The translations under genes were made by a program, and so were the position numbers. Positions 1-4,812 of a stretch of 6,902 bases of DNA are shown here, in pieces (position 1 is the stretch's first letter; each line of letters starts with the position of its first letter). The DNA is taken from assembly GCA_964645985.1 (NCBI GenBank), contig CAZYCC010000085.1:1-6902 (forward strand), read 5' to 3'. Below the pieces are notes generated by a model, which was not told the origin of the DNA, did not search any database, and was given only the letters and a program-made list of their open reading frames with translations. The DNA comes from CAZYCC01 sp964645985. Its GTDB lineage: Bacteria > Bacillota > Clostridia > Oscillospirales > CAG-272.

Positions 1-740
1 GGCGCGCCGAAGGATCGCAGGAGCGGGCTGCGCTCCCGGCGCAGCTGCCGCGCGACCTCGGCGGGGGTGCCTTCGGCGAGCAGTCGCCCCTCGTCGAGAA
101 CAGCGGCGCGCGTTGCGAAGGGGAGCGCATCCTCGGGGGTCTGGCTCGCGAGGAGGATGGTCGTCCCCATCTCGCGGTGCAGGCGCGCGAGCAGCGCGAG
201 GAAGTTCTCGGCGGCGATCGGGTCAAGGCGCGAGGTCGGCTCATCGAGCAGGAGCAGGCGCGGGCGCAGCGCGGCGGCGGCGGCGAGCGCGAGCGTCTGC
301 AGCTGTCCGCCGGAGAGGGTCGCGGTCTTGCGGCGAAAGAGAGCGTTAAGATCAAAAAAGGACGCGGTCTCGGCGACGCGGCGGCGGATGGTCGCGCGGT
401 CAAAACCGAGGTTCTCAAGGCCGAGCGCGATCTCGCGAAAAACCGTGTCGCAGACGATGCCGTCCTCTGGCGACTGCGCGACATAGCCGATCTCCGCCGC
501 CGCGCGCCGCGCGTCGAGAGAAAAGAGATCCTCCCCGGAAAGCAGAACCTGCCCGCGCCGCTCGCCGCGCGGCAGAATCGCGGGCTTGCCCATCTTCAGA
601 AGGGTCGACTTACCGCTGCCCGATCGCCCGATTAACAGGAGAAAATCCCCCTCGCAAAGCGAGAGGTCGATGCCGCTCAGGGCAGGCTTGTCCGCGCCTT
701 CGTAGGTGAAGGAGAGCCGTTGAAGCGAAAGAAGGGGCAT
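1..740 (-). CDS. ECF-type (CbiO-like) ABC transporter ATPase, 3' end off the window
   Basis: This is an ATP-hydrolysing subunit of an energy-coupling-factor importer, acting on the cytoplasmic face with the EcfT-like protein encoded just upstream. 246 codons are visible; the reading frame is still open at position 1. In order: Walker A GRSGSGKST (residues 38-46), Q-loop YVAQSPED (86-93, Q89), signature LSGGQLQT (142-149), Walker B LLLLDEPTSRLDP (162-174) with the catalytic Glu167. The H-loop position, where most families have T/E-H, reads ASQTPED, so the switch histidine is replaced by Gln200; the Arg that usually ends the signature (LSGGxxQR) is Thr149. The degenerate site may mean it pairs with a second, intact ATPase or is the first half of a fused double ATPase, which cannot be seen here. 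The ATG at 740 gives the normal N-terminus (LSFTYEG about 10 residues in). There is no Shine-Dalgarno sequence before it, and the codon lies in a copy of the repeat motif found at 2021-2300. Family certain; substrate unknown. Confidence 0.9.
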   Translation of the reverse strand, partial: MPLLSLQRLSFTYEGADKPALSGIDLSLCEGDFLLLIGRSGSGKSTLLKMGKPAILPRGERRGQVLLSGEDLFSLDARRAAAEIGYVAQSPEDGIVCDTVFREIALGLENLGFDRATIRRRVAETASFFDLNALFRRKTATLSGGQLQTLALAAAAALRPRLLLLDEPTSRLDPIAAENFLALLARLHREMGTTILLASQTPEDALPFATRAAVLDEGRLLAEGTPAEVARQLRRERSPLLRSFGA

Positions 741-882
741 AGCCGAAGGGGGGTTTTCTCGGGGGATAAAGGGATAATCTCGCCGCAAAGGCAGCCGCCC
801 GAGGCGAGGCGGCAACAATCGAGCGGCGAGCGCGGGCGGCGTGCCGGGAAAGAAAATTTTTGCGAGCGATCGCGGAGGAAAG
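741..882 (-). other. Intercistronic gap between EcfT and ATPase genes with a GC hairpin
   Basis: These 142 bases separate the two transporter genes. The ATPase frame stays open upstream through part of the gap, but the encoded residues (…DYPFIPRENPPSA) do not resemble the family, so I treat the gap as non-coding. It contains a possible 6-bp hairpin (794-799 with 808-813, loop of 8) and an A/T tract at 854-861 shortly after the EcfT stop, but no convincing terminator. Bases 735-747 match 13 of 13 bases of the repeat array at 2209-2221, spanning the ATPase start codon. Confidence 0.5.
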
Positions 883-1926
883 CTACTTCACCCGCGATAG
901 CGAGCGGCGCAAAGACCTGTCGGCGAGGAAATCCGCGAGAAATGGGGCGAGGCAGAGCGTGAGGTAGAGCGATAGCAGCGGCAGAGAGAGCGTGAGCGGC
1001 GCGCTCGAGGCGGCGCGCGGGTAGTAGGCGAAGCGAAATCCGCCGGCGATCCCTCCCGTGAGAAAGGCGGCTCCCGCAAGGGAGAGCAGGGCGAGCAGGG
1101 CGATGTCGCGGCGGCGCGGGCGGAGCGGCGAGTAGGAGTTGCGCCCGGGAAGACCGTAGCCGCGTGCGCGCAAGCTGTCGGCGGTGGCGATCGCGTCCTC
1201 GAGCGACCACGCGAGCGTCGCGGTAAACGAGGAGGCGGCGAGGCGAAACTGCTGAGCACGGGCGCGGGCTCGCGCGCGAAAAGAAGGGCGCGCGGCGCGA
1301 GAGGGGCACGAGGCGGAATTGTCCGCAGCTTCGGGCACAGATCCCGCGGCGGGCGGCGCGGAGCTACCCTTCTCACCGCCGGATGAGAAAACAGAGTGCG
1401 CGGCGAGGGGTAGCTCTCCTGCGAGGAGAGCGCGCAGGGCGAGCGTCTCGCGCAAGCGCGAAAAGAAGCGTGGGAAGAACCGCAGGCTCATGCCGAGCAG
1501 GAGCGCGAGCGTCGGCGCCCACCTTCCCGCGAGCGAGAGGACATCGTCGGTCGTGAGAAGCGCGCCGAGGCAGCCGAACCACAGAATCATCGCCGAGAAG
1601 AGCGCACCCGACGCAATGCCGAACGCGAGGCTCTCTGCGGTGAGAGACCCCCACGGCAGCGCGGCAAGGACGGTGTCACCCTCATGGACAAACAGCGCGT
1701 TGAGAGCGGCGACAAGGGCGCAGGTCGGCAGGAGCATTTTTGCGCTCGACCACAGGCGCGCGGCACCGCGCAGGCGCCATGTCAGCAGCGCGCCGCCGAG
1801 GAGCGCCGCCGCGAGAGTTGCCGGGTGCATCGATAACATCGGCACGGCGAGAATCACCGCGAGCGCGAGCAGCGTCACGCCCGGGTGCGCCGAGAACGAG
1901 GGTGATCGCGGGGAGGAGGGGGGCAT
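883..1926 (-). CDS. ecfT: ECF transporter transmembrane T subunit (EcfT/CbiQ family) with an internal insertion
   Basis: EcfT-type proteins span the membrane and couple the ATPase pair to a substrate-binding S subunit in vitamin or metal importers. The 347-residue product is longer than the usual 250-270. Hydrophobic segments lie at about 16-50, 66-80, 98-123, 137-152, 275-300 and 312-335. The cytoplasmic coupling region is recognisable: TTDDVLSLAGRWAPTLALLLGMSLRFFPRF (about 125-154 in pieces), a degenerate first coupling motif RALLAG (165-170), and a canonical second Ala-Arg-Gly motif SLRARGYG (251-258) followed by NSYSPLRPRRRD. Between the two motifs sits a Ser/Pro/Ala/Arg-rich stretch (about 177-222, starting HSVFSSGGEKGSSAPP) with no family counterpart, accounting for much of the extra length. 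The ATG at 1926 is the only ATG near the expected N-terminus; upstream bases are pyrimidine-rich on the coding strand, so no Shine-Dalgarno sequence is seen. The ATPase gene follows 142 bp downstream. No S subunit is visible, so the substrate is unknown. Confidence 0.85.
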   Translation of the reverse strand: MPPSSPRSPSFSAHPGVTLLALAVILAVPMLSMHPATLAAALLGGALLTWRLRGAARLWSSAKMLLPTCALVAALNALFVHEGDTVLAALPWGSLTAESLAFGIASGALFSAMILWFGCLGALLTTDDVLSLAGRWAPTLALLLGMSLRFFPRFFSRLRETLALRALLAGELPLAAHSVFSSGGEKGSSAPPAAGSVPEAADNSASCPSRAARPSFRARARARAQQFRLAASSFTATLAWSLEDAIATADSLRARGYGLPGRNSYSPLRPRRRDIALLALLSLAGAAFLTGGIAGGFRFAYYPRAASSAPLTLSLPLLSLYLTLCLAPFLADFLADRSLRRSLSRVK

Positions 1927-2020
1927 GAGGAGGGTTCGGGGGAAAACGGTAGGTCGAGATGAAGCGCGAACGCGAGGAAGATGCGCCGCCGAGAAAACGC
2001 GCGAGGCGGCGTCTCCTCCG
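1927..2020 (-). other. Start-proximal leader of the EcfT gene, no Shine-Dalgarno
   Basis: This short stretch lies between the EcfT start codon and the tandem array. On the minus strand it is pyrimidine-rich immediately before the ATG (CCCTCCTC). The EcfT frame remains open for some distance upstream, but the residues do not look like a transporter N-terminus. No other signal was identified. Confidence 0.4.
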
Positions 2021-2248
2021 GGCTACGCCCGGTATCGCCGAGTTTCGCCCGGAAGATCCCGCCTGACCGGATTTCTGCCGTGTTGCGGGACAACACCGGA
2101 CTTCGCCCGGCATAACCCGGCTTCGCGGAGCTGTGTCCGGCTTTAGCGCGACTTCGTCAGGTTTCGGGGAACCTCGCCCGGTTTTAACGGGGCTTGTGGG
2201 ACAATGCCGGGCATAGCCGAACTATGCCGGGCTATGCCCTGCTCTGCT

Positions 2249-2279
2249 GGGCTTAGCCGAGCTAAGCTCGGCTAAGCCC
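2249..2279. repeat. 31-bp palindrome at the promoter-proximal end of the array
   Basis: The arm GGGCTTAGCCGAGCT (2249-2263) is followed by one central base (2264) and its exact reverse complement AGCTCGGCTAAGCCC (2265-2279). All 15 base pairs match, so it is a strong cruciform, a long RNA hairpin, or a dimeric protein site. It is made of three to four neighbouring array units, so it may have arisen by array inversion rather than as a separate element. There is no T-tract beyond either arm, so it does not look like an intrinsic terminator. Confidence 0.8.
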
Positions 2280-2286
2280 TGTCGAG

Positions 2287-2298
2287 GCAAGGTTGCCG
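2287..2298. repeat. Short inverted repeat at the array boundary
   Basis: GGCAA (2287-2291) and TTGCC (2294-2298) are separated by two bases. It lies at the edge of the 10-bp array, immediately downstream of the minus-strand -10 box at 2307-2312, close to the expected transcription start. It could be a last array unit or a small operator; neither can be settled from sequence. Confidence 0.3.
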
Positions 2299-2306
2299 CT
2301 GTGAAA

Positions 2307-2335
2307 ATTATAAATCCCGGGGAGAATCGCCGCAA
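2307..2335 (-). promoter_or_regulatory. Candidate minus-strand promoter for the EcfT-ATPase operon
   Basis: On the minus strand a perfect -10 box TATAAT lies at 2312-2307, with TTGCGG at 2335-2330 as a partial -35 box (first three bases match) after a 17-bp spacer. Transcription would start near 2300 and give a leader of about 370 nt carrying the whole 10-bp array before the EcfT start at 1926. The -35 half overlaps the inverted repeat at 2328-2352, which may be an operator. Confidence 0.5.
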
Positions 2336-2352
2336 GGGTCGCCTTCGCGGCG
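2328..2352. repeat. GC inverted repeat overlapping the minus-strand -35 region
   Basis: CGCCGC (2328-2333) and GCGGCG (2347-2352) are exact reverse complements with a 13-base loop, inside which AGG and CCT can also pair. It covers the -35 side of the minus-strand promoter, so it is a candidate operator or simply a GC-rich hairpin. Confidence 0.35.
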
Positions 2353-2478
2353 GCGGGAAAATTTACAGAAAATTCACGGAAGGAGAGGGAGAGAGTCATC
2401 TATGCGCGAGGGAGAGGGTGGCAGAGCTGCCGTTGACTGTTGCGGGGCAATCGATAGGCCGCCGCGCGCCGAATCTCC
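2353..2478. other. Non-coding spacer between divergent promoters
   Basis: This purine-rich stretch (AAGGAGAGGGAGAG around 2381-2394) separates the two divergent promoters. A 26-codon ATG frame (2402-2482) ends inside the plus-strand -35 box; its distance from the purine tract is too long for a good ribosome site, and I do not consider it a gene. Nothing else was recognised. Confidence 0.4.
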
Positions 2479-2507
2479 TTGACAAAGGCGGCGCGATGGG
2501 GTAAAAT
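2479..2507 (+). promoter_or_regulatory. Near-consensus housekeeping sigma promoter
   Basis: TTGACA (2479-2484, 6 of 6) is followed by a 17-bp spacer and TAAAAT (2502-2507, 5 of 6). The expected start is near 2514, exactly at the 5' edge of the foldable sequence described next. It is the strongest promoter seen in the window and would drive the structured RNA and possibly the transketolase operon behind it. Confidence 0.8.
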
Positions 2508-2513
2508 AAAGAG

Positions 2514-2760
2514 AATGGTGCCGCGCGGGAGGAAGAGCATTGGCCCGAGTGGTCTTCTCGCCGATTCGCGAGGCCTTCCCGCCGTAGCGCTCTTCCCTGT
2601 CGGAACGCTCAAACCTTTCTGTCGCGGCGGTTGGATTTCTTGCCGAGCCGTACTTCTCGGTAGGCTTAGGGAGACTAGTCCACTTGACACGGGGGTATCA
2701 CTTCTACTTCTGTTCGGAACCTCTCGAAAAGGCTTAGGGACGGCGAGAGGCGGCGCCTTT
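2514..2760 (+). ncRNA. Candidate structured RNA of unknown family (independent ncRNA or long tkt leader)
   Basis: This 250-nt stretch follows the strong promoter and has no credible ORF. Its ends pair: GGTGCCGC (2517-2524) with GCGGCGCC (2750-2757), eight pairs with one G-U. Inside are a perfect 8-bp helix GGAAGAGC/GCTCTTCC (2531-2538 with 2589-2596) enclosing smaller stems such as CTCGC/GCGAG; a hairpin TGCCGAG/CTCGGTA around 2641-2662; and CCTCTCG/CGAGAGG (2720-2726 with 2744-2750), which competes with the closing helix for base 2750. An alternative 3' hairpin, GCGAGAGGC/GCCTTTCGC (2743-2763), excludes the closing helix. The 11-mer AGGCTTAGGGA occurs twice (2662-2672, 2730-2740), the second in a 17-nt loop. 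I looked for and did not find the diagnostic motifs of RNase P, tmRNA, SRP RNA and the common riboswitches; the branched shape does not fit a rod-like 6S RNA. RaiA-type RNA or another Firmicutes ncRNA remains possible. Family unknown. Confidence 0.55.
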
Positions 2761-2779
2761 CGCGAAATTATACAATGAA

Positions 2780-2811
2780 ACTTCCCTCACCCCGCAGAAG
2801 CGGTACGGCGA
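2780..2811 (+). repeat. Copy A of a short dispersed sequence
   Basis: This stretch begins ACTTCCCT, contains CAC and GAAG, and ends GTACGGCGA. The same blocks occur in the same order with nearly the same spacing at 5711-5743, in the other large non-coding gap of the window. Roughly three quarters of the positions match by eye. Both copies precede a gene of the same operon direction, but their role is unknown and chance resemblance is not excluded. Confidence 0.35.
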
Positions 2812-2817
2812 AGGAGA
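2811..2817 (+). promoter_or_regulatory. Orphan Shine-Dalgarno-like sequence
   Basis: AAGGAGA is a strong ribosome-binding sequence, but no ATG, GTG or TTG follows within 5-12 bases; the transketolase ATG is 51 bases away. An in-frame ATT (2827) at a usable distance would add 14 residues to transketolase, but the ATG start already fits the family length. It may be a remnant, a regulatory standby site, or chance in a purine-rich leader. Confidence 0.35.
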
Positions 2818-2837
2818 ATCAAATCAATTTTTCCCCA

Positions 2838-2856
2838 CCCGCGCGGGGGACGCGGG
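2838..2856 (+). promoter_or_regulatory. GC hairpin just upstream of the transketolase start
   Basis: CCCGCG (2838-2843) pairs with CGCGGG (2851-2856) around a 7-base loop. The hairpin ends 12 bases before the ATG at 2869, occupying the place where a Shine-Dalgarno sequence would be, so it could control translation initiation. No T-tract follows, so it is not an intrinsic terminator. Confidence 0.4.
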
Positions 2857-2868
2857 AACTCTTGCACT

Positions 2869-3852
2869 ATGGACGCATCGCTTTTTGACTCGCTGCGACG
2901 CACGGCAACGCTCGTGCGGCTCGACATCCTCGAGGAGCTGACGCGCGCGGGGTCGGGACACCCCGGCGGGTCGCTCTCCTGCGCCGACATCCTCACCTAC
3001 CTCTACTTTCGCGAAATGCGCGTTGACCCCGCGAACCCTGCCTGGGAGGGGCGCGATCGCTTTGTCCTCTCCAAAGGGCACGCGGCGCCCGCGCTCTATG
3101 CCGTGCTCGCGCGGCGCGGGTTCTTTCCGCGGGAGGAACTGCGCACGCTGCGGCAGCTCGACAGCCATCTGCAAGGCCACCCGGATATGAACAAGACGCC
3201 CGGCGTCGATATGTCGACCGGGTCTCTTGGGATAGGTCTTTCCTGCGCGTGCGGGATGGCGCTCGCCGCGAAAATGGAAGGCGCGAGCTACCGCGTCTTC
3301 GCGCTGACCGGAGACGGGGAGCTAGAGGAGGGGGAGATCTGGGAGGCGGCGATGTTCGCGTCGCACTATTCGCTCGACCGGCTGATTGTCTTTGTCGACG
3401 CGAACCGCCTGCAAATCGATGGGTGGACGACAGAAGTTCTCTCGCCCGAGCCGATCGAGCAGCGGTTCGCCGCGTTCGGCTGGCAGACCGCGCGAATTGA
3501 CGGGCATGACTTCGCGGAAATCGAGGACGCCCTGCGCGCGGCGGAGGCGGCGCGCGGAGTGCCGTCGGTCATCGTCTGCGACACGGTCAAGGGAAAGGGC
3601 GTATCTTTTATGGAAAATGTCGCCGGGTGGCACGGCGTCGCCCCGAAACCCGACGAGTATGAGCGCGCGGCGGCGGAACTGCGCGCTACCCTCGCAAGTA
3701 TCCCGAGGGAGGACGGCGATTGTCCGAACCAATGCTCCTACAAATGCGGGGAGAACCCCGCGGGTGATGCAGTTTCGCAACAGGGCGGAGAATCTTCCCC
3801 GCGAGAAGGCGAGGCTCTGAACAGCGAAAGCGAGGTGCGGGAAAATGGGTGA
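2869..3852 (+). CDS. tkt: Transketolase, N-terminal (thiamine diphosphate-binding) subunit
   Basis: This is the pyrophosphate-binding half of a two-subunit transketolase, which moves two-carbon ketol units between sugar phosphates in the non-oxidative pentose phosphate pathway, in the cytoplasm. Of 327 residues, about 1-280 match the family: GSGHPGGSLS (28-37, conserved His31), LSKGHAAPALYA (68-79, His71), QGHPDMNKTPGVDMSTGSLG (102-121), the ThDP/Mg motif GDGELEEGEIWEA (148-160) ending in DAN (177-179), and KGKGVSFMEN...WHG (241-256). Split N subunits are usually about 270-285 residues. The extra tail 281-327 is hydrophilic, contains three cysteines spaced CX3CX3C (285, 289, 293) and is encoded by DNA with a perfect GCGGGG/CCCCGC hairpin (3746-3761). 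The ATG at 2869 puts GHPGG about 30 residues in, as in relatives, but no Shine-Dalgarno sequence precedes it. The stop overlaps the C-subunit start by 8 bp. Confidence 0.96.
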   Translation: MDASLFDSLRRTATLVRLDILEELTRAGSGHPGGSLSCADILTYLYFREMRVDPANPAWEGRDRFVLSKGHAAPALYAVLARRGFFPREELRTLRQLDSHLQGHPDMNKTPGVDMSTGSLGIGLSCACGMALAAKMEGASYRVFALTGDGELEEGEIWEAAMFASHYSLDRLIVFVDANRLQIDGWTTEVLSPEPIEQRFAAFGWQTARIDGHDFAEIEDALRAAEAARGVPSVIVCDTVKGKGVSFMENVAGWHGVAPKPDEYERAAAELRATLASIPREDGDCPNQCSYKCGENPAGDAVSQQGGESSPREGEALNSESEVRENG

Positions 3853-4807
3853 GGAGACTGCTGCCGTCAAGAAGGAGACGCGCGTCGCCTACGGGGAGAC
3901 GCTCGTCGAGCTGGGCGCGCGCAACCCCAAAATCGTTGTGATGGACGCGGATTTGTCCGGCTCAACGAAAACCGCGATGTTCGCGCGCGCCTATCCCGAG
4001 CGGTTTTTCAACGCCGGCATCGCCGAGGGAAATATGGTCGGCGTCGCGGCGGGGCTTGCCGCGTCGGGCTACACCGTGTTCGTCAGTTCGTTTGCGATGT
4101 TCGCATCCGGGCGGGCGTTCGAGCAGATTCGCAACGCCGCTGCTTATCCGCACCTCAATGTCAAGGTCTGCGCGTCGCACGCCGGAATCACCGTGGGGCC
4201 GGACGGCGCGACGCACCAATGCCTCGAGGACATCGGCATCATGCGCACCATCCCCGGGATGACCGTGATTTGCCCGGCGGACGCGGTCGAAGCGCGGCTC
4301 GCGCTGCTCGCGGTCGCCGAGCGCGAGGGGCCGGTGTATATGCGCTTCGGGCGATCGGCCGTGCCGGTCGTCTTCAAGGAGGGGGAGTACGACTTTGAAA
4401 TCGGGCGCGGGGCGACGCTGCGCGAAGGGAGCGACGTCACGATCATCGCCTCGGGAATTATGGTAGAGATGGCGCTCGAGGCGCACGAGCTGCTCGCGCG
4501 CGAGGGCATTGGAGCGCGAGTCATCGATATGGCGACAATCAAGCCGATCGACCGCGACTGTATCTTGCGCGCGGCGCGGCAGACCTGCGCGATCGTCACG
4601 GCGGAGGAGCATAACATCATCGGGGGGCTGGGGTCTGCGGTCGCCGAGGTTGTGGGGGAGACACTGCCCGTCCCGGTCGAGCGGGTCGGCGTGCGCGATA
4701 TCTTCGGCACGTCCGGGTCGGTCGAGGAGCTGCTCGCCGCCTATCGCCTGACGCCGGAGGAGATTGCCTCCCGCGCGAGAATGGCGATCGCGCGCAAGCG
4801 GGGGTAG
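3845..4807 (+). CDS. tkt: Transketolase, C-terminal subunit
   Basis: This subunit completes the transketolase active site with the N subunit encoded directly upstream. The 320 residues cover the pyrimidine-binding domain and the C-terminal domain: TRVAYGETLVELG (12-24), VVMDADLSGSTKT (31-43), FNAGIAEGNMVGVAAGLA (55-72) with the catalytic Glu61 that activates thiamine, FVSSFAMFASGRAFEQIRNA (79-98), and SHAGITVGPDGATHQCLEDI (111-130), followed by MRFGR and a C-terminal domain with IASGIMVEMALEA and AEEHNIIGGLGSAVAEV. Length is normal for the family. The ATG overlaps the upstream stop (ATGGGTGA), and GAGGTGCGGG just before it can act as the ribosome site, so the two subunits are likely made in step by translational coupling. 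No key residue appears to be missing. Confidence 0.96.
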   Translation: MGEETAAVKKETRVAYGETLVELGARNPKIVVMDADLSGSTKTAMFARAYPERFFNAGIAEGNMVGVAAGLAASGYTVFVSSFAMFASGRAFEQIRNAAAYPHLNVKVCASHAGITVGPDGATHQCLEDIGIMRTIPGMTVICPADAVEARLALLAVAEREGPVYMRFGRSAVPVVFKEGEYDFEIGRGATLREGSDVTIIASGIMVEMALEAHELLAREGIGARVIDMATIKPIDRDCILRAARQTCAIVTAEEHNIIGGLGSAVAEVVGETLPVPVERVGVRDIFGTSGSVEELLAAYRLTPEEIASRARMAIARKRG

Positions 4808-4812
4808 CGGGG

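Larger units (their letters stand above)
2021..2300 (-). repeat. Degenerate tandem array of a 10-bp self-complementary motif (about 26-28 units)
   Basis: The sequence repeats with a 10-bp period over roughly 280 bp. On the minus strand the unit approximates GGCnnAGCCC. Plus-strand examples are GGCTACGCCC (2021), GCATAGCCGA (2211), ACTATGCCGG (2221), GCTATGCCCT (2231), GCTTAGCCGA (2251) and GCTAAGCCCT (2271). Units near 2200-2280 are the best conserved; those near 2050-2200 have diverged, and the phase slips by about one base within the array. Each unit has GGC...GCC arms around 3-4 bases, so it can form a tiny hairpin or pair with neighbouring units. The period is not a multiple of three, so it is not a coding repeat, and it is close to one helical turn, so equivalent bases face the same side of the DNA. 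From the promoter at 2307-2335 it would be transcribed as the 5' leader of the EcfT mRNA. There are no spacers of constant length, so it is not CRISPR. Function unknown. Confidence 0.75.
2775..2888 (+). other. Possible 37-codon upstream ORF overlapping the transketolase start
   Basis: An ATG at 2775 opens a 37-codon frame (MKLPSPRRSGTAKENQ...) that ends with TGA at 2886-2888, overlapping the first 20 bases of the transketolase N gene in another frame. Such an overlap could couple translation to a gene that lacks its own ribosome site. Against it, the ORF has no Shine-Dalgarno sequence itself and is not a family I recognise. Treat as a hypothesis, not a called gene. Confidence 0.2.

Noticed and set aside
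1319..2146. 275-residue plus-strand open frame
   Set aside because: It lies opposite the EcfT gene and runs into the repeat array; the product is Arg/Ala/Ser-rich with no family features. A shadow of GC-rich coding sequence.
2021..2300. CRISPR array
   Set aside because: Units are 10 bp and contiguous with no unique spacers of constant length, and no cas gene is in the window.
2402..2482. 26-codon ORF before the strong plus-strand promoter
   Set aside because: Purine tract is too far from the ATG, composition is unremarkable, and it ends inside the -35 box.
2542..2575. tRNA-like D-arm sequence (GGCCCGAGTGGTC)
   Set aside because: It resembles a Ser/Leu tRNA D-arm, but no anticodon arm, T-loop (GTTCGAATC) or acceptor pairing follows.
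2514..2760. RNase P, tmRNA, SRP RNA or thiamine (TPP) riboswitch
   Set aside because: I looked for their conserved cores (GAAAGTCC and ACAGAAA; tag ORF and T-loop; GGTCAGG/GGAAGCAGC; CTGAGA with ACCTGAT) and did not find them. A covariance-model search would be the proper test.
2769..2776. Separate transketolase promoter (TATACAAT)
   Set aside because: The -10-like sequence has no acceptable -35 at 16-18 bp, so I did not call it; it remains possible as a weak promoter.
3729..3755. Radical-SAM-type cysteine motif in the transketolase tail
   Set aside because: The spacing is CX3CX3C rather than CX3CX2C, and no radical SAM fold is present in the protein.
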